From the NCBI GenBank assembly GCA_002297865.1, contig DBKX01000238.1, positions 1 to 9,723 of the forward strand: a DNA stretch of 9,723 nucleotides, in the 5' to 3' direction. Both the position numbers and the translations under genes were made by a program. This DNA comes from Lachnoclostridium sp. UBA739 (GTDB lineage Bacteria; Bacillota_A; Clostridia; Lachnospirales; Lachnospiraceae). The notes under the pieces were generated by a model. It did no database searches and was not told the origin of the DNA. It was given only the letters and a program-made list of their open reading frames with translations. Positions 1-5,623 of this stretch are shown piece after piece; the stretch's first letter is position 1; each line of letters starts with the position of its first letter.

Positions 1-11
1 CACTTTACAAT

Positions 12-58
12 TCACTATAAATGTAACCTCTTAAGCAAAAACTTTTTTCTTATAGTGA
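12..58. repeat. 9-bp inverted repeat pair (TCACTATAA / TTATAGTGA)
   Basis: TCACTATAA at 12-20 and its exact reverse complement TTATAGTGA at 50-58 are separated by 29 bases of AT-rich DNA. It lies just beyond the proA terminator. The loop is long for a terminator and no function can be assigned. It could be an operator pair for a gene beyond the left edge, or chance in AT-rich sequence. Confidence 0.3.
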
Positions 59-59
59 C

Positions 60-104
60 AAAAAAAGTCCACCTTACAGCCCATAAGCTGCCAAGGTGAA
101 CTTT
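60..104 (-). terminator. Rho-independent terminator of the argC-proA unit
   Basis: Read on the minus strand, AAAGTTCACCTT pairs with AAGGTGGACTTT (one T-G wobble). An inner CAGC/GCTG helix extends the stem, and a run of seven T follows. It begins 35 bases after the proA stop codon, so it closes the argC-proA transcription unit. Confidence 0.88.
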
Positions 105-139
105 AACCTAATAATGCTTCAACATTCTATTTCACAATT

Positions 140-1420
140 TTACTCCAATTCCTTAAAATGAAATTCCTTTTTTCCACTAGCATAATCATCCACGATATGT
201 CCATTACCATAGATCTCATACTTATAAGTAACCATACCCTCTAATCCAACAGGACCTCTTGCATGAATCTTTACGGTACTAACTCCAACTTCAGCACCGA
301 ATCCATAACGGTAACCGTCTGCAAATCGAGTAGAACAGTTGTTGTAAACTCCTGCGGAGTCAACTAGTCTCATAAACTGTGCAACCGCTTCTTTATCTTC
401 TGCAATAATACAGTCTGTATGATGAGAACCATTTTTGTTAATATACTGAATTGCTTCTGCCTCATCCTCCACGATGCGAACAGACACGATGTAATCCAGA
501 TATTCTTTTACTAATTCCGCATCTTCCACAACATCACAACTAATGTAGTCAGACACTTCTTTGTTTCCTTTCACTGTAACATTATTGTCTGCAAGTGTCT
601 TGGCAAGTAAAGGTAAAAATTCTTTGGCAATTGCACGATTTACCAATAATGCTTCTACGGCATTGCACACCGATACATACTGGGTTTTAGAATCCACAAT
701 CACTTTCAGCGCCTTTTCAAAGTCAGCGGATGTATCTACATAAATATGACATTTTCCATCTGCATGGCCTAATACTGGAATCTTTGTATTATCCATAATA
801 TAACGAACAAATGCATTGGAACCACGAGGAATTATTAAATCCACATATTCATCGTATTTTAAAAGTTCGGAAATTTCTGTTCTTTCCTCTGCCTGAAATA
901 ATACATATTCAGAAATACCAGCTCTAACAAGTGCTTTCTGAATGGACTGAAACAGCACGCGGTTGGTATTGAATGTTTCACTGCCACCTTTTAATACGGC
1001 ACAGTTACCACTCTTAATACAAAGAGACGAAATCTGAACCAAAGCATCTGGACGTGCCTCGAAAATAATTCCGATAACTCCAATAGGACAGGTTCTTCGA
1101 TACATATTAAGACCTTCGTCTAGCTGTCTTGCTAATGTTGTTTTAAATAATGGATCTGGGAGCTTAATAAGATCTGCTAAGCCTGCTACCAAACCCTCTA
1201 ATTTCTTCTCATTAAATTTTAGTCTTTGAATAATGGCATCTGCAAGATTTGCCTTATGGGCTTCTTCTAAATCCTTTTCATTTGCCTTAAATATCTTGGC
1301 ACTGTCTGCCTTTAATTCTTCTATAATATAGGATAATGCTTCATTTCTTTTTTCTACTGGCGTAGCCCCAAGAACTGGGCTCTGCGCCTTCATTTCCACT
1401 AACGCTTCTTTAATATTCAA
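140..1420 (-). CDS. proA: Gamma-glutamyl-phosphate reductase (glutamate-5-semialdehyde dehydrogenase), TTG start
   Basis: ProA reduces gamma-glutamyl phosphate with NADPH to glutamate-5-semialdehyde, the second step of proline synthesis in the cytoplasm. The protein is 426 residues from the chosen TTG; the family is usually about 415. Visible marks are IFEARPDA near residue 119, KGGSE near 144, the catalytic cysteine in SVCNAVEALL (Cys252), and EVGVST followed by ARGPVGLEG near 377-394. The frame stays open upstream to an ATG at 1501, but that start lies 52 bases inside argC, adds 27 residues with no family counterpart, and has no clear ribosome binding site. TTG at 1420 follows AGAGGG by 9 bases and begins LNIKEAL, which matches the usual N-terminus. 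The gene follows argC by 29 bases and is probably co-transcribed with it. No proB is in the window. The family call is very secure, the start slightly less so. Confidence 0.95.
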   Translation of the reverse strand: MNIKEALVEMKAQSPVLGATPVEKRNEALSYIIEELKADSAKIFKANEKDLEEAHKANLADAIIQRLKFNEKKLEGLVAGLADLIKLPDPLFKTTLARQLDEGLNMYRRTCPIGVIGIIFEARPDALVQISSLCIKSGNCAVLKGGSETFNTNRVLFQSIQKALVRAGISEYVLFQAEERTEISELLKYDEYVDLIIPRGSNAFVRYIMDNTKIPVLGHADGKCHIYVDTSADFEKALKVIVDSKTQYVSVCNAVEALLVNRAIAKEFLPLLAKTLADNNVTVKGNKEVSDYISCDVVEDAELVKEYLDYIVSVRIVEDEAEAIQYINKNGSHHTDCIIAEDKEAVAQFMRLVDSAGVYNNCSTRFADGYRYGFGAEVGVSTVKIHARGPVGLEGMVTYKYEIYGNGHIVDDYASGKKEFHFKELE

Positions 1421-1435
1421 AGGTAAATACCCTCT
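1418..1435 (-). promoter_or_regulatory. Ribosome binding site and TTG start codon that decide the proA start
   Basis: On the minus strand AGAGGG (1435-1430) sits 9 bases ahead of TTG (1420-1418), entirely within the 29-base gap after the argC stop codon. The more distal in-frame ATG at 1501 lacks such a signal. Confidence 0.7.
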
Positions 1436-1449
1436 TTCCAAATTCAGTT

Positions 1450-2397
1450 TTATAAATTCAATCCTTTTACTTCCTCGCAGCCTAGTACAATATTCATGCA
1501 CTGAATCGCTGCACCAGAAGCCCCTTTGCCCAGATTATCAAAACATGCTGTAATCTGGATTCTGTCCTCATTACCTGTCACATAAATATCTAGACCATCC
1601 CATCCACTGCGGGAATTACCGCTTAAGAAACCATTGGTATCTGCTTCTTTTCCAAATGGCATTACGCGGACAAACCGCTGGTCTTTGTAGTAGTCTGACA
1701 AATATGTATGAATGCTTTCTGGTGTCTGTTTTCCATTTAACAGTTTGCTATATAAAGGAAGACAAACTACCATTCCGCTGTAATAATCACAAACCATAGG
1801 TGTAAAAATCGGTTTATTCTCTAACCCTGTAATTTTCTGCATTTCATTTAAATGTTTATGCTGCTGTGTCAAAGCATAGACTCTAGGGGCATCTAATTCT
1901 TTATCGCGTTCTGCTGCCTCATATTGGGCAATGGCTTTTTTACCTGCACCTGAGTAACCAGAAACGGCATATGTAACAACAGGATAATCTGCTGGCATAA
2001 TTTTGCCTGCTACAAGAGGATTACACATGGAAATGAATCCTGTCGCATAACAGCCTGGAACTGCAATTCTCTTGGCATTTCTGATTCTATCTCTCTGGCC
2101 TGCATTTAATTCAGGAAATCCGTATGCCCAGTCTGGATTGGTTCTATGGGCTGTAGAAGTATCTAACACAATCACATTTTCATTCTCGATTAAAGCGACA
2201 GATTCTCTTGCAGCAGCATCAGGTAAACATAAGAATACAATATCTGCTTGATTCATAAGTTTCTTCTTCTCTTGGGGGTCTTTCCTGACTGCCTCATCAA
2301 TTTCTATTAATTCAATGTCATCTCGTACACTAAATCTCTCAAAAATACGAAGTCCTGTAGTACCTGAACTTCCGTCAATAAATACTTTCTTCTTCAT
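1450..2397 (-). CDS. argC: N-acetyl-gamma-glutamyl-phosphate reductase, short (type 2) form
   Basis: ArgC reduces N-acetyl-glutamyl phosphate with NADPH to N-acetylglutamate semialdehyde in arginine and ornithine synthesis. The 315-residue protein has the N-terminal nucleotide-binding loop GSSGTTG (residues 9-15), an LCLPD motif near 57-60, the catalytic cysteine in VPGCYATG (Cys116), the SGYSGAGKK segment (146-154) and a histidine-rich QQHKHLNEM stretch (178-186). Its length and these motifs fit the type-2 subfamily of about 310 residues rather than the longer type 1 of E. coli. The ATG at 2397 follows GGAG by 8 bases. It has its own promoter (2451-2479) and leads a two-gene unit with proA. 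The other arginine genes (argJ, argB, argD) are not here, so this copy sits away from a classic argCJBD cluster. Function from family similarity is secure. The pairing with proA is observed, its meaning inferred. Confidence 0.95.
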   Translation of the reverse strand: MKKKVFIDGSSGTTGLRIFERFSVRDDIELIEIDEAVRKDPQEKKKLMNQADIVFLCLPDAAARESVALIENENVIVLDTSTAHRTNPDWAYGFPELNAGQRDRIRNAKRIAVPGCYATGFISMCNPLVAGKIMPADYPVVTYAVSGYSGAGKKAIAQYEAAERDKELDAPRVYALTQQHKHLNEMQKITGLENKPIFTPMVCDYYSGMVVCLPLYSKLLNGKQTPESIHTYLSDYYKDQRFVRVMPFGKEADTNGFLSGNSRSGWDGLDIYVTGNEDRIQITACFDNLGKGASGAAIQCMNIVLGCEEVKGLNL

Positions 2398-2441
2398 AGT
2401 TTCATCTCCATAGGGTATTGTTTTGCATAATGATTCGTTAT

Positions 2442-2458
2442 GATACTAATATAGTATC
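2442..2458. promoter_or_regulatory. Perfect 17-bp palindrome over the argC -10 element, candidate operator
   Basis: GATACTA and TAGTATC are perfect 7-base arms around a 3-base centre, and they cover the argC -10 hexamer completely. A repressor bound here would block the promoter. ArgR is the obvious candidate by gene function, but the sequence is not a clear ARG box (TGAAT...ATTCA type), so the regulator is not identified. A second imperfect pair, CATAA/TTATG, lies next to it at about 2426-2442. Confidence 0.45.
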
Positions 2459-2479
2459 TGTCTTTTACTCTCTTGTCAA
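2451..2479 (-). promoter_or_regulatory. SigA-type promoter of argC-proA
   Basis: On the minus strand TTGACA (2479-2474) is followed by 17 bases and TACTAT (2456-2451). The -35 is perfect and the -10 matches 4 of 6 positions. It predicts a leader of about 46 bases before the argC ATG. Confidence 0.72.
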
Positions 2480-2505
2480 TAAATGCTTTCCTTAAGGCAT
2501 TAGAA

Positions 2506-2534
2506 AAGCAGATACGTAATTTTTGTACCTGCTT
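2506..2534 (-). terminator. Terminator-like hairpin after trpD
   Basis: On the minus strand AAGCAGGTAC pairs with GTATCTGCTT (10 bp, one wobble) around a 9-base loop, 30 bases after the trpD stop. Only a short run of four T follows, so termination may be partial and some trpD transcripts could read into argC. Confidence 0.42.
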
Positions 2535-2564
2535 CTTCTATCATTTCATATATTTTATGTACCA

Positions 2565-3575
2565 TTATGCATTTGTCGCTGCAACAAACTGATTTAATTT
2601 TTCTAATGCCTTGCCACTCTTAATTAATTCCTTTGCTTCTTTGATTGCTTCTTCTAATGTAATTCCGTCCCTTGCCAGATATAGACCAGCCGCTGCATTC
2701 AGCACTACAATATCTGCTTTTGCTCCTTCTTTGCCATTTAAAATGTCCCTGGTTATCTGTGCATTTTCTTCTGGAGAACCACCCACAATGTCTTCTTTGG
2801 TGCACATAGTAAATCCAAGTTTATCTGGCTCGATCATAAACGATGTAAACTCACCATTGCGATATTCACAAGCTTTGGTTGGCGCACTTAAGGAAATCTC
2901 ATCTAAACCATCCATGCCATGAACAACCAATGCTTTCTTAACACCTAGTTTTGCAAGAACTCTTGCCATAGGTTCTACTAATTCTTCTTTATAAACTCCC
3001 ATTACCTGTACCTCGGCACAAGCTGGTGAGGTAAGAGGGCCTAATATATTAAATACGGTCTTGATTCCAAGTTCCTTACGGATTGCTCCTACATTTTTCA
3101 TTGCCTGATGATACACTTGTGCGTGCATAAAGGCAATACCTGCTTCTTCTAATACCTTTTCCATTTTTTCAGGTTCAAGCATAATATTGACACCTAATGC
3201 TTCTAATACATCTGCTGCACCACTTTTACTGGATGCTGCCCGATTGCCATGTTTTGCTACCTTTATACCAGCAGATGCAATGACTAAAGATGCGGTTGTA
3301 GATATATTAAAAGAATTAGAGCAGTCGCCACCAGTTCCTACAATTTCAAAAACATCTCCACTGTGTTTTAACTTTTTAGAAAACTTACGCATTCCAATTG
3401 CGGATGCGGTAATTTCATCAATAGTTTCGCCTTTCATGCTTAATGCGGTTAGATAAGCTGCTTTCATTACATCGGATGCCTCGCCGCTCATGATACTTTC
3501 CATGACCTTCTCAGCCATTTCTGGTGATAAATCTTCTTTTGCAACTAGCTTCTTCACTGCGTCATTAATAATCAT
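2565..3575 (-). CDS. trpD: Anthranilate phosphoribosyltransferase
   Basis: TrpD transfers phosphoribose from PRPP to anthranilate, the second committed step of tryptophan synthesis. At 336 residues it has the normal length. The PRPP-binding GTGGD loop is at residues 80-84, KHGNR at 108-112, the anthranilate-region arginine in RKELGIKTVFN near 166, and the metal-binding DE pair at 225-226 (GLDEIS). The ATG at 3575 follows a perfect AGGAGG by 8 bases. Upstream is a T-box leader with a Trp-type specifier, so expression should rise when tRNA-Trp is uncharged. None of trpE, trpG, trpC, trpF, trpB or trpA is next to it; the following gene is argC behind its own promoter. No trpG fusion is present. 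It could be the only trpD, separated from the rest of the pathway, or a second copy. The sequence cannot tell. Confidence 0.96.
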   Translation of the reverse strand: MIINDAVKKLVAKEDLSPEMAEKVMESIMSGEASDVMKAAYLTALSMKGETIDEITASAIGMRKFSKKLKHSGDVFEIVGTGGDCSNSFNISTTASLVIASAGIKVAKHGNRAASSKSGAADVLEALGVNIMLEPEKMEKVLEEAGIAFMHAQVYHQAMKNVGAIRKELGIKTVFNILGPLTSPACAEVQVMGVYKEELVEPMARVLAKLGVKKALVVHGMDGLDEISLSAPTKACEYRNGEFTSFMIEPDKLGFTMCTKEDIVGGSPEENAQITRDILNGKEGAKADIVVLNAAAGLYLARDGITLEEAIKEAKELIKSGKALEKLNQFVAATNA

Positions 3576-3642
3576 AAAAATATCCTCCTCTTAATATCAA
3601 ATATTTCTGTCAGACCGTTCGCACTTTTATGATTTTTTATGC

Positions 3643-3677
3643 AAAAACGCCCTCGACAGATTTAACTGCCAAGGACG
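3643..3677 (-). terminator. T-box attenuator (terminator) hairpin ahead of trpD
   Basis: On the minus strand CGTCCTTGGCAG pairs with CTGTCGAGGGCG (12 bp including wobbles) around a 6-base loop, followed by TTTTT. Its 5' arm overlaps the CCTT that would pair with the T-box AAGG in the antiterminator. That is the usual mutually exclusive switch. Confidence 0.85.
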
Positions 3678-3840
3678 AGCTATTCACCCGCGGTGCCACC
3701 TTGATTCATGGATAACCACGCACTATTCTAATATTGTTCACCTCTACGGCCCATTTGACAATCTGCATCTCCATTCCCTTCTCAGCAACAGGAACTCTCT
3801 GTGGGCGCATATAATGCCTTTTCTTCCGTGTCATCGGTTA
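3643..3840 (-). ncRNA. T-box riboswitch leader, tRNA-Trp type, controlling trpD
   Basis: The minus strand carries the hallmark T-box AAGGTGGCACCGCGG (3702-3688), whose bulge pairs with the tRNA acceptor end. Upstream is the conserved stem I AGAGAG (3800-3795). At the stem base ACGG (3829-3826) can pair with CCGT (3749-3746). The specifier position just before that closing strand reads AAA-UGG-G, giving UGG (3753-3751), the Trp codon, followed by the expected purine. Uncharged tRNA-Trp should stabilise the antiterminator and let transcription reach trpD. The T-box call is very secure. The specifier assignment rests on manual folding and on agreement with the trpD function. Confidence 0.92.
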
Positions 3841-3845
3841 ATTAA

Positions 3846-3875
3846 AGTATACATTCTTAAAGCAGTTTATGTCAA
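3846..3875 (-). promoter_or_regulatory. SigA-type promoter of the trpD T-box leader
   Basis: On the minus strand TTGACA (3875-3870), an 18-base spacer and TATACT (3851-3846) place the transcription start near 3839, right at the 5' end of the T-box stem I region. Confidence 0.78.
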
Positions 3876-3939
3876 TAAAAAACTAAATTTTTTTGATAAA
3901 ACGCATTTACTTTACTCTTTATTTACAAGAGCAAACATG

Positions 3940-3953
3940 TGTAAAAGTTTACA
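3940..3953. promoter_or_regulatory. Palindrome TGTAAA-AG-TTTACA in the trpD/dedA divergent region
   Basis: A perfect 6-base inverted repeat with a 2-base centre. Its right arm TTTACA could serve as the -35 of a plus-strand promoter (with a poor TATGGA 16 bases on, 3970-3975) for the DedA gene. A TTTACAAGA copy also occurs at 3922-3930 and again at 3948-3956. Operator function is inferred from symmetry only, and the regulator is unknown. Confidence 0.3.
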
Positions 3954-4031
3954 AGATATCTTTTCTTTTTATGGAATGAAATAGTGTCCACTTCCATATA
4001 TTTTACCAATCCCAATCCCAACGGAGTTTCT

Positions 4032-4625
4032 ATGGACTTTTTTACAAACCTTATTTATGAATATGGCATGATTGCCATGTTTTTCTTAATACTGATTGAG
4101 TATGCATGCTTTCCTGTTTCTAGTGAAATTGTTCTTCCATTTTCCGGCGCAGTTGCAGCCTCTCAGAACATTCACTATTTCTACATTCTGATTGCCAGTA
4201 TCATAGCTGGTTTAATCGGCACAAGCTTTTGTTTCTTTGTTGGAAAAAAAGGTGGTAATCTTGTTATCTTAAAAATACAAAAAAAGTTTCCAAAATCAAA
4301 AACATCCTTCGACAAATGTTATGAAAAGTTCCAGAAACAAGGGATTACTTTTGTATGTGTTTCCAGAGTCGTTCCACTATGCAGAACCTATGTCGCCTTT
4401 GTTGCTGGTGCCCTCGATTTAAAATACAGTTCGTTTTGCATTGCCTCCTTGGCAGGTATTTCTGTCTGGAATGCTCTTTTAATCGGACTAGGCTATACTC
4501 TAGGCGGTAACTGGAAACTAGTTACCTATTATTATGGTAAATACAAACATATAGTCATCATCTGCGTTGTTATCATTCTTGGTAGTTTTCTAATCTATAA
4601 ATTCCGAAACAGAACTTGCAAATAG
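4032..4625 (+). CDS. DedA-family (VTT domain) integral membrane protein
   Basis: The 197-residue protein has the layout and length of DedA proteins, inner-membrane proteins linked to lipid carrier recycling (undecaprenyl-phosphate or phospholipid flipping), membrane homeostasis and envelope stress. The N-terminal re-entrant region carries a glutamate (Glu23), then FPVSSEIVLPFSG (27-39). The second conserved block is SRVVPLCRTYVAFVAGA (111-127) with Arg112, Pro115 and Arg118. Hydrophobic spans are near 11-25, 48-70, 134-158 and 173-190, with a basic tail. The frame opens with GTG at 3984, but ATG at 4032 is preceded by CGGAG and gives the usual family N-terminus, so I chose it. It diverges from trpD and has no terminator before the next gene, so read-through into 4706 is possible. 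The exact substrate cannot be told from sequence. Confidence 0.87.
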   Translation: MDFFTNLIYEYGMIAMFFLILIEYACFPVSSEIVLPFSGAVAASQNIHYFYILIASIIAGLIGTSFCFFVGKKGGNLVILKIQKKFPKSKTSFDKCYEKFQKQGITFVCVSRVVPLCRTYVAFVAGALDLKYSSFCIASLAGISVWNALLIGLGYTLGGNWKLVTYYYGKYKHIVIICVVIILGSFLIYKFRNRTCK

Positions 4626-4641
4626 ATTATACCTGAAAGTG

Positions 4642-4669
4642 TAAACTCTTATCTTCCTTATGCCGATAC
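4642..4669 (+). promoter_or_regulatory. Sigma-28 (SigD/FliA) type promoter upstream of the 4706 gene
   Basis: TAAA at 4642-4645, a 16-base spacer, then GCCGATAC at 4662-4669. The established sigma-28/SigD consensus is TAAA, 14-16 bases, GCCGATAA/T, so this matches TAAA fully and 7 of 8 bases of the -10. Transcription would start near 4676, giving a 30-base leader containing a perfect AAGGAGG. The placement makes a chance match unlikely. Confidence 0.72.
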
Positions 4670-4705
4670 AACTAATATAAACCGTGAATTCAAGGAGGAA
4701 TGATT

Positions 4706-5311
4706 ATGGGTGTAAATGGAATTGAAACACAAACAAGTTATATTGACACAGCACAATATGCTGCTGGAACGAAAGTAACTGACAAGAAGGAGGAAACAAA
4801 GGCAACTGAGAAAAAAGATGAATTTGTGAAATCCAATACAACAAAAAAAGATAGTACGAAACAGATTTATAAAAAGAATACAGCTCTTGTCAATCAGCTG
4901 AAACAAGATGCTGAAAACAGAAAACAACAGTTAATTGCCTTAGTTGAAAAATCAATCGGCAATCAAGGAAAAGCTTATAATAGTTTATGTGAATTATTCA
5001 CTGCTATTAAAGATGGTAAAGTAGCTGTTGATCCAGCCGCTGTGGAACAAGCGAAGAAAGATGTTGCAGAAGATGGTTATTGGGGAGTAAAACAAACCTC
5101 TGACCGTTTCGTTGAGTTTGCTAAGGCACTTACTGGAGGCGATCCATCTAAGGCAGATAAAATGATTGAAGCGATAGAAAAGGGATTCGAGCAAGCTGCC
5201 AAAGCCTGGGGAGGAGAACTTCCTAGTATCTGTAGTGATACCATTAAAGCTACCAAAGAAAAACTGACCGAATGGAAGAATGAGTTATCTAAGAGTGATT
5301 CGGATAAATAA
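4706..5311 (+). CDS. Protein of unknown function, probably in the flagellar (sigma-28) regulon
   Basis: The 201-residue soluble protein has no signal peptide or membrane span. Residues 1-60 are low-complexity and rich in Lys, Glu and Thr, and probably disordered. Residues 60-90 look helical (LVNQLKQDAENRKQQLIALV). The C-terminal part, about 120-195, is a helical domain with YWGVKQTSDRFVEFAKAL, then KGFEQAAKAWGGELP and a final helix ending in W. I recall similar C-termini in uncharacterised proteins of motile clostridia, perhaps related to the DUF5610 group, but this is not confirmed. The ATG at 4706 follows AAGGAGG by 7 bases. An ATG at 4700 is too close to that site. The sigma-28 promoter upstream suggests expression with late flagellar genes, yet no flagellar gene is adjacent. 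A strong terminator follows. Function is unknown. Confidence 0.85.
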   Translation: MGVNGIETQTSYIDTAQYAAGTKVTDKKEETKATEKKDEFVKSNTTKKDSTKQIYKKNTALVNQLKQDAENRKQQLIALVEKSIGNQGKAYNSLCELFTAIKDGKVAVDPAAVEQAKKDVAEDGYWGVKQTSDRFVEFAKALTGGDPSKADKMIEAIEKGFEQAAKAWGGELPSICSDTIKATKEKLTEWKNELSKSDSDK

Positions 5312-5327
5312 TGAATTTAATTTCAAC

Positions 5328-5361
5328 AAAAACTAGCCATGATTGACACGGCTAGTTTTTT
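5328..5361. terminator. Strong bidirectional terminator
   Basis: AAAAACTAGCC (5328-5338) pairs with GGCTAGTTTTT (5350-5360), an 11-bp perfect stem with an 11-base loop and a T run on the plus strand. The A run on the 5' side gives a T run when read on the minus strand. It ends the 4706 gene and would also end the minus-strand remnant at 5367-5552, whose stop codon is only 6 bases away. Confidence 0.88.
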
Positions 5362-5366
5362 GTTTT

Positions 5367-5552
5367 CTATTCCTGCTCTGTTACACCTGCTAGTACAACC
5401 TTTTCCTCTCCATTTGCAATGCTTGGAGTACCATTGGTTGTTGAATTTACATTTTTTATAACCTGTGCTTGGTAACCTTTTGCTTTCACAATGTCATTGA
5501 AAGATAACCTGCTCCCCCAGCAATACAATTGACGAGAAAAAAATATTTTGTT
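5367..5552 (-). pseudogene. Apparent 3' remnant of a decayed minus-strand gene
   Basis: The frame is open from 5552 to a TAG at 5369-5367 and has a protein-like C-terminal stretch: SFNDIVKAKGYQAQVIKN, then NGTPSIANG and EEKVVLAGVTEQE. It has no ATG and no start with a ribosome binding site. The upstream part reads as junk (RQLYCWGSR), while the neighbouring frame gives LLGEQVIFQ-stop, so a one-base shift near 5505 would join GEQV to SFNDIVK. The plus-strand ATPase promoter occupies the region where the rest should be. A terminator working in this direction begins 6 bases after the stop. I do not recognise the family. It could also be chance open sequence, but the amino-acid make-up argues for decay of a real gene. 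Confidence 0.42.
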
Positions 5553-5558
5553 CTAGCC

Positions 5559-5567
5559 TGTTATAAT
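5559..5567 (+). promoter_or_regulatory. Extended -10 promoter of the P-type ATPase gene
   Basis: TGTTATAAT is a perfect TGn-TATAAT extended -10 element. No good -35 lies at 16-18 bases. TTGACG at 5529 is 27 bases away and too far. The predicted start near 5574 gives a leader of about 50 bases. Confidence 0.66.
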
Positions 5568-5623
5568 TATTCCTTCCTCGTACATATATTGTTCTAAGGT
5601 AATCCCAAGAAGGAGTGTTTACT

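Noticed and set aside
2442..2458. Classic ArgR ARG box at the argC promoter
   Set aside because: The palindrome lacks the TGAAT/ATTCA core, so only an unnamed operator is claimed.
2611..3456. Open frames on the plus strand opposite trpD
   Set aside because: They are shadows of the trpD coding strand, with no ribosome binding sites and non-protein-like composition.
3984..4031. GTG start giving the DedA protein 16 more residues
   Set aside because: It has no ribosome binding site and the added residues are unlike DedA N-termini; ATG 4032 follows CGGAG.
5529..5534. TTGACG as -35 for the ATPase promoter
   Set aside because: The spacer to TATAAT is 27 bases, well outside 16-18; the extended -10 explains the promoter better.
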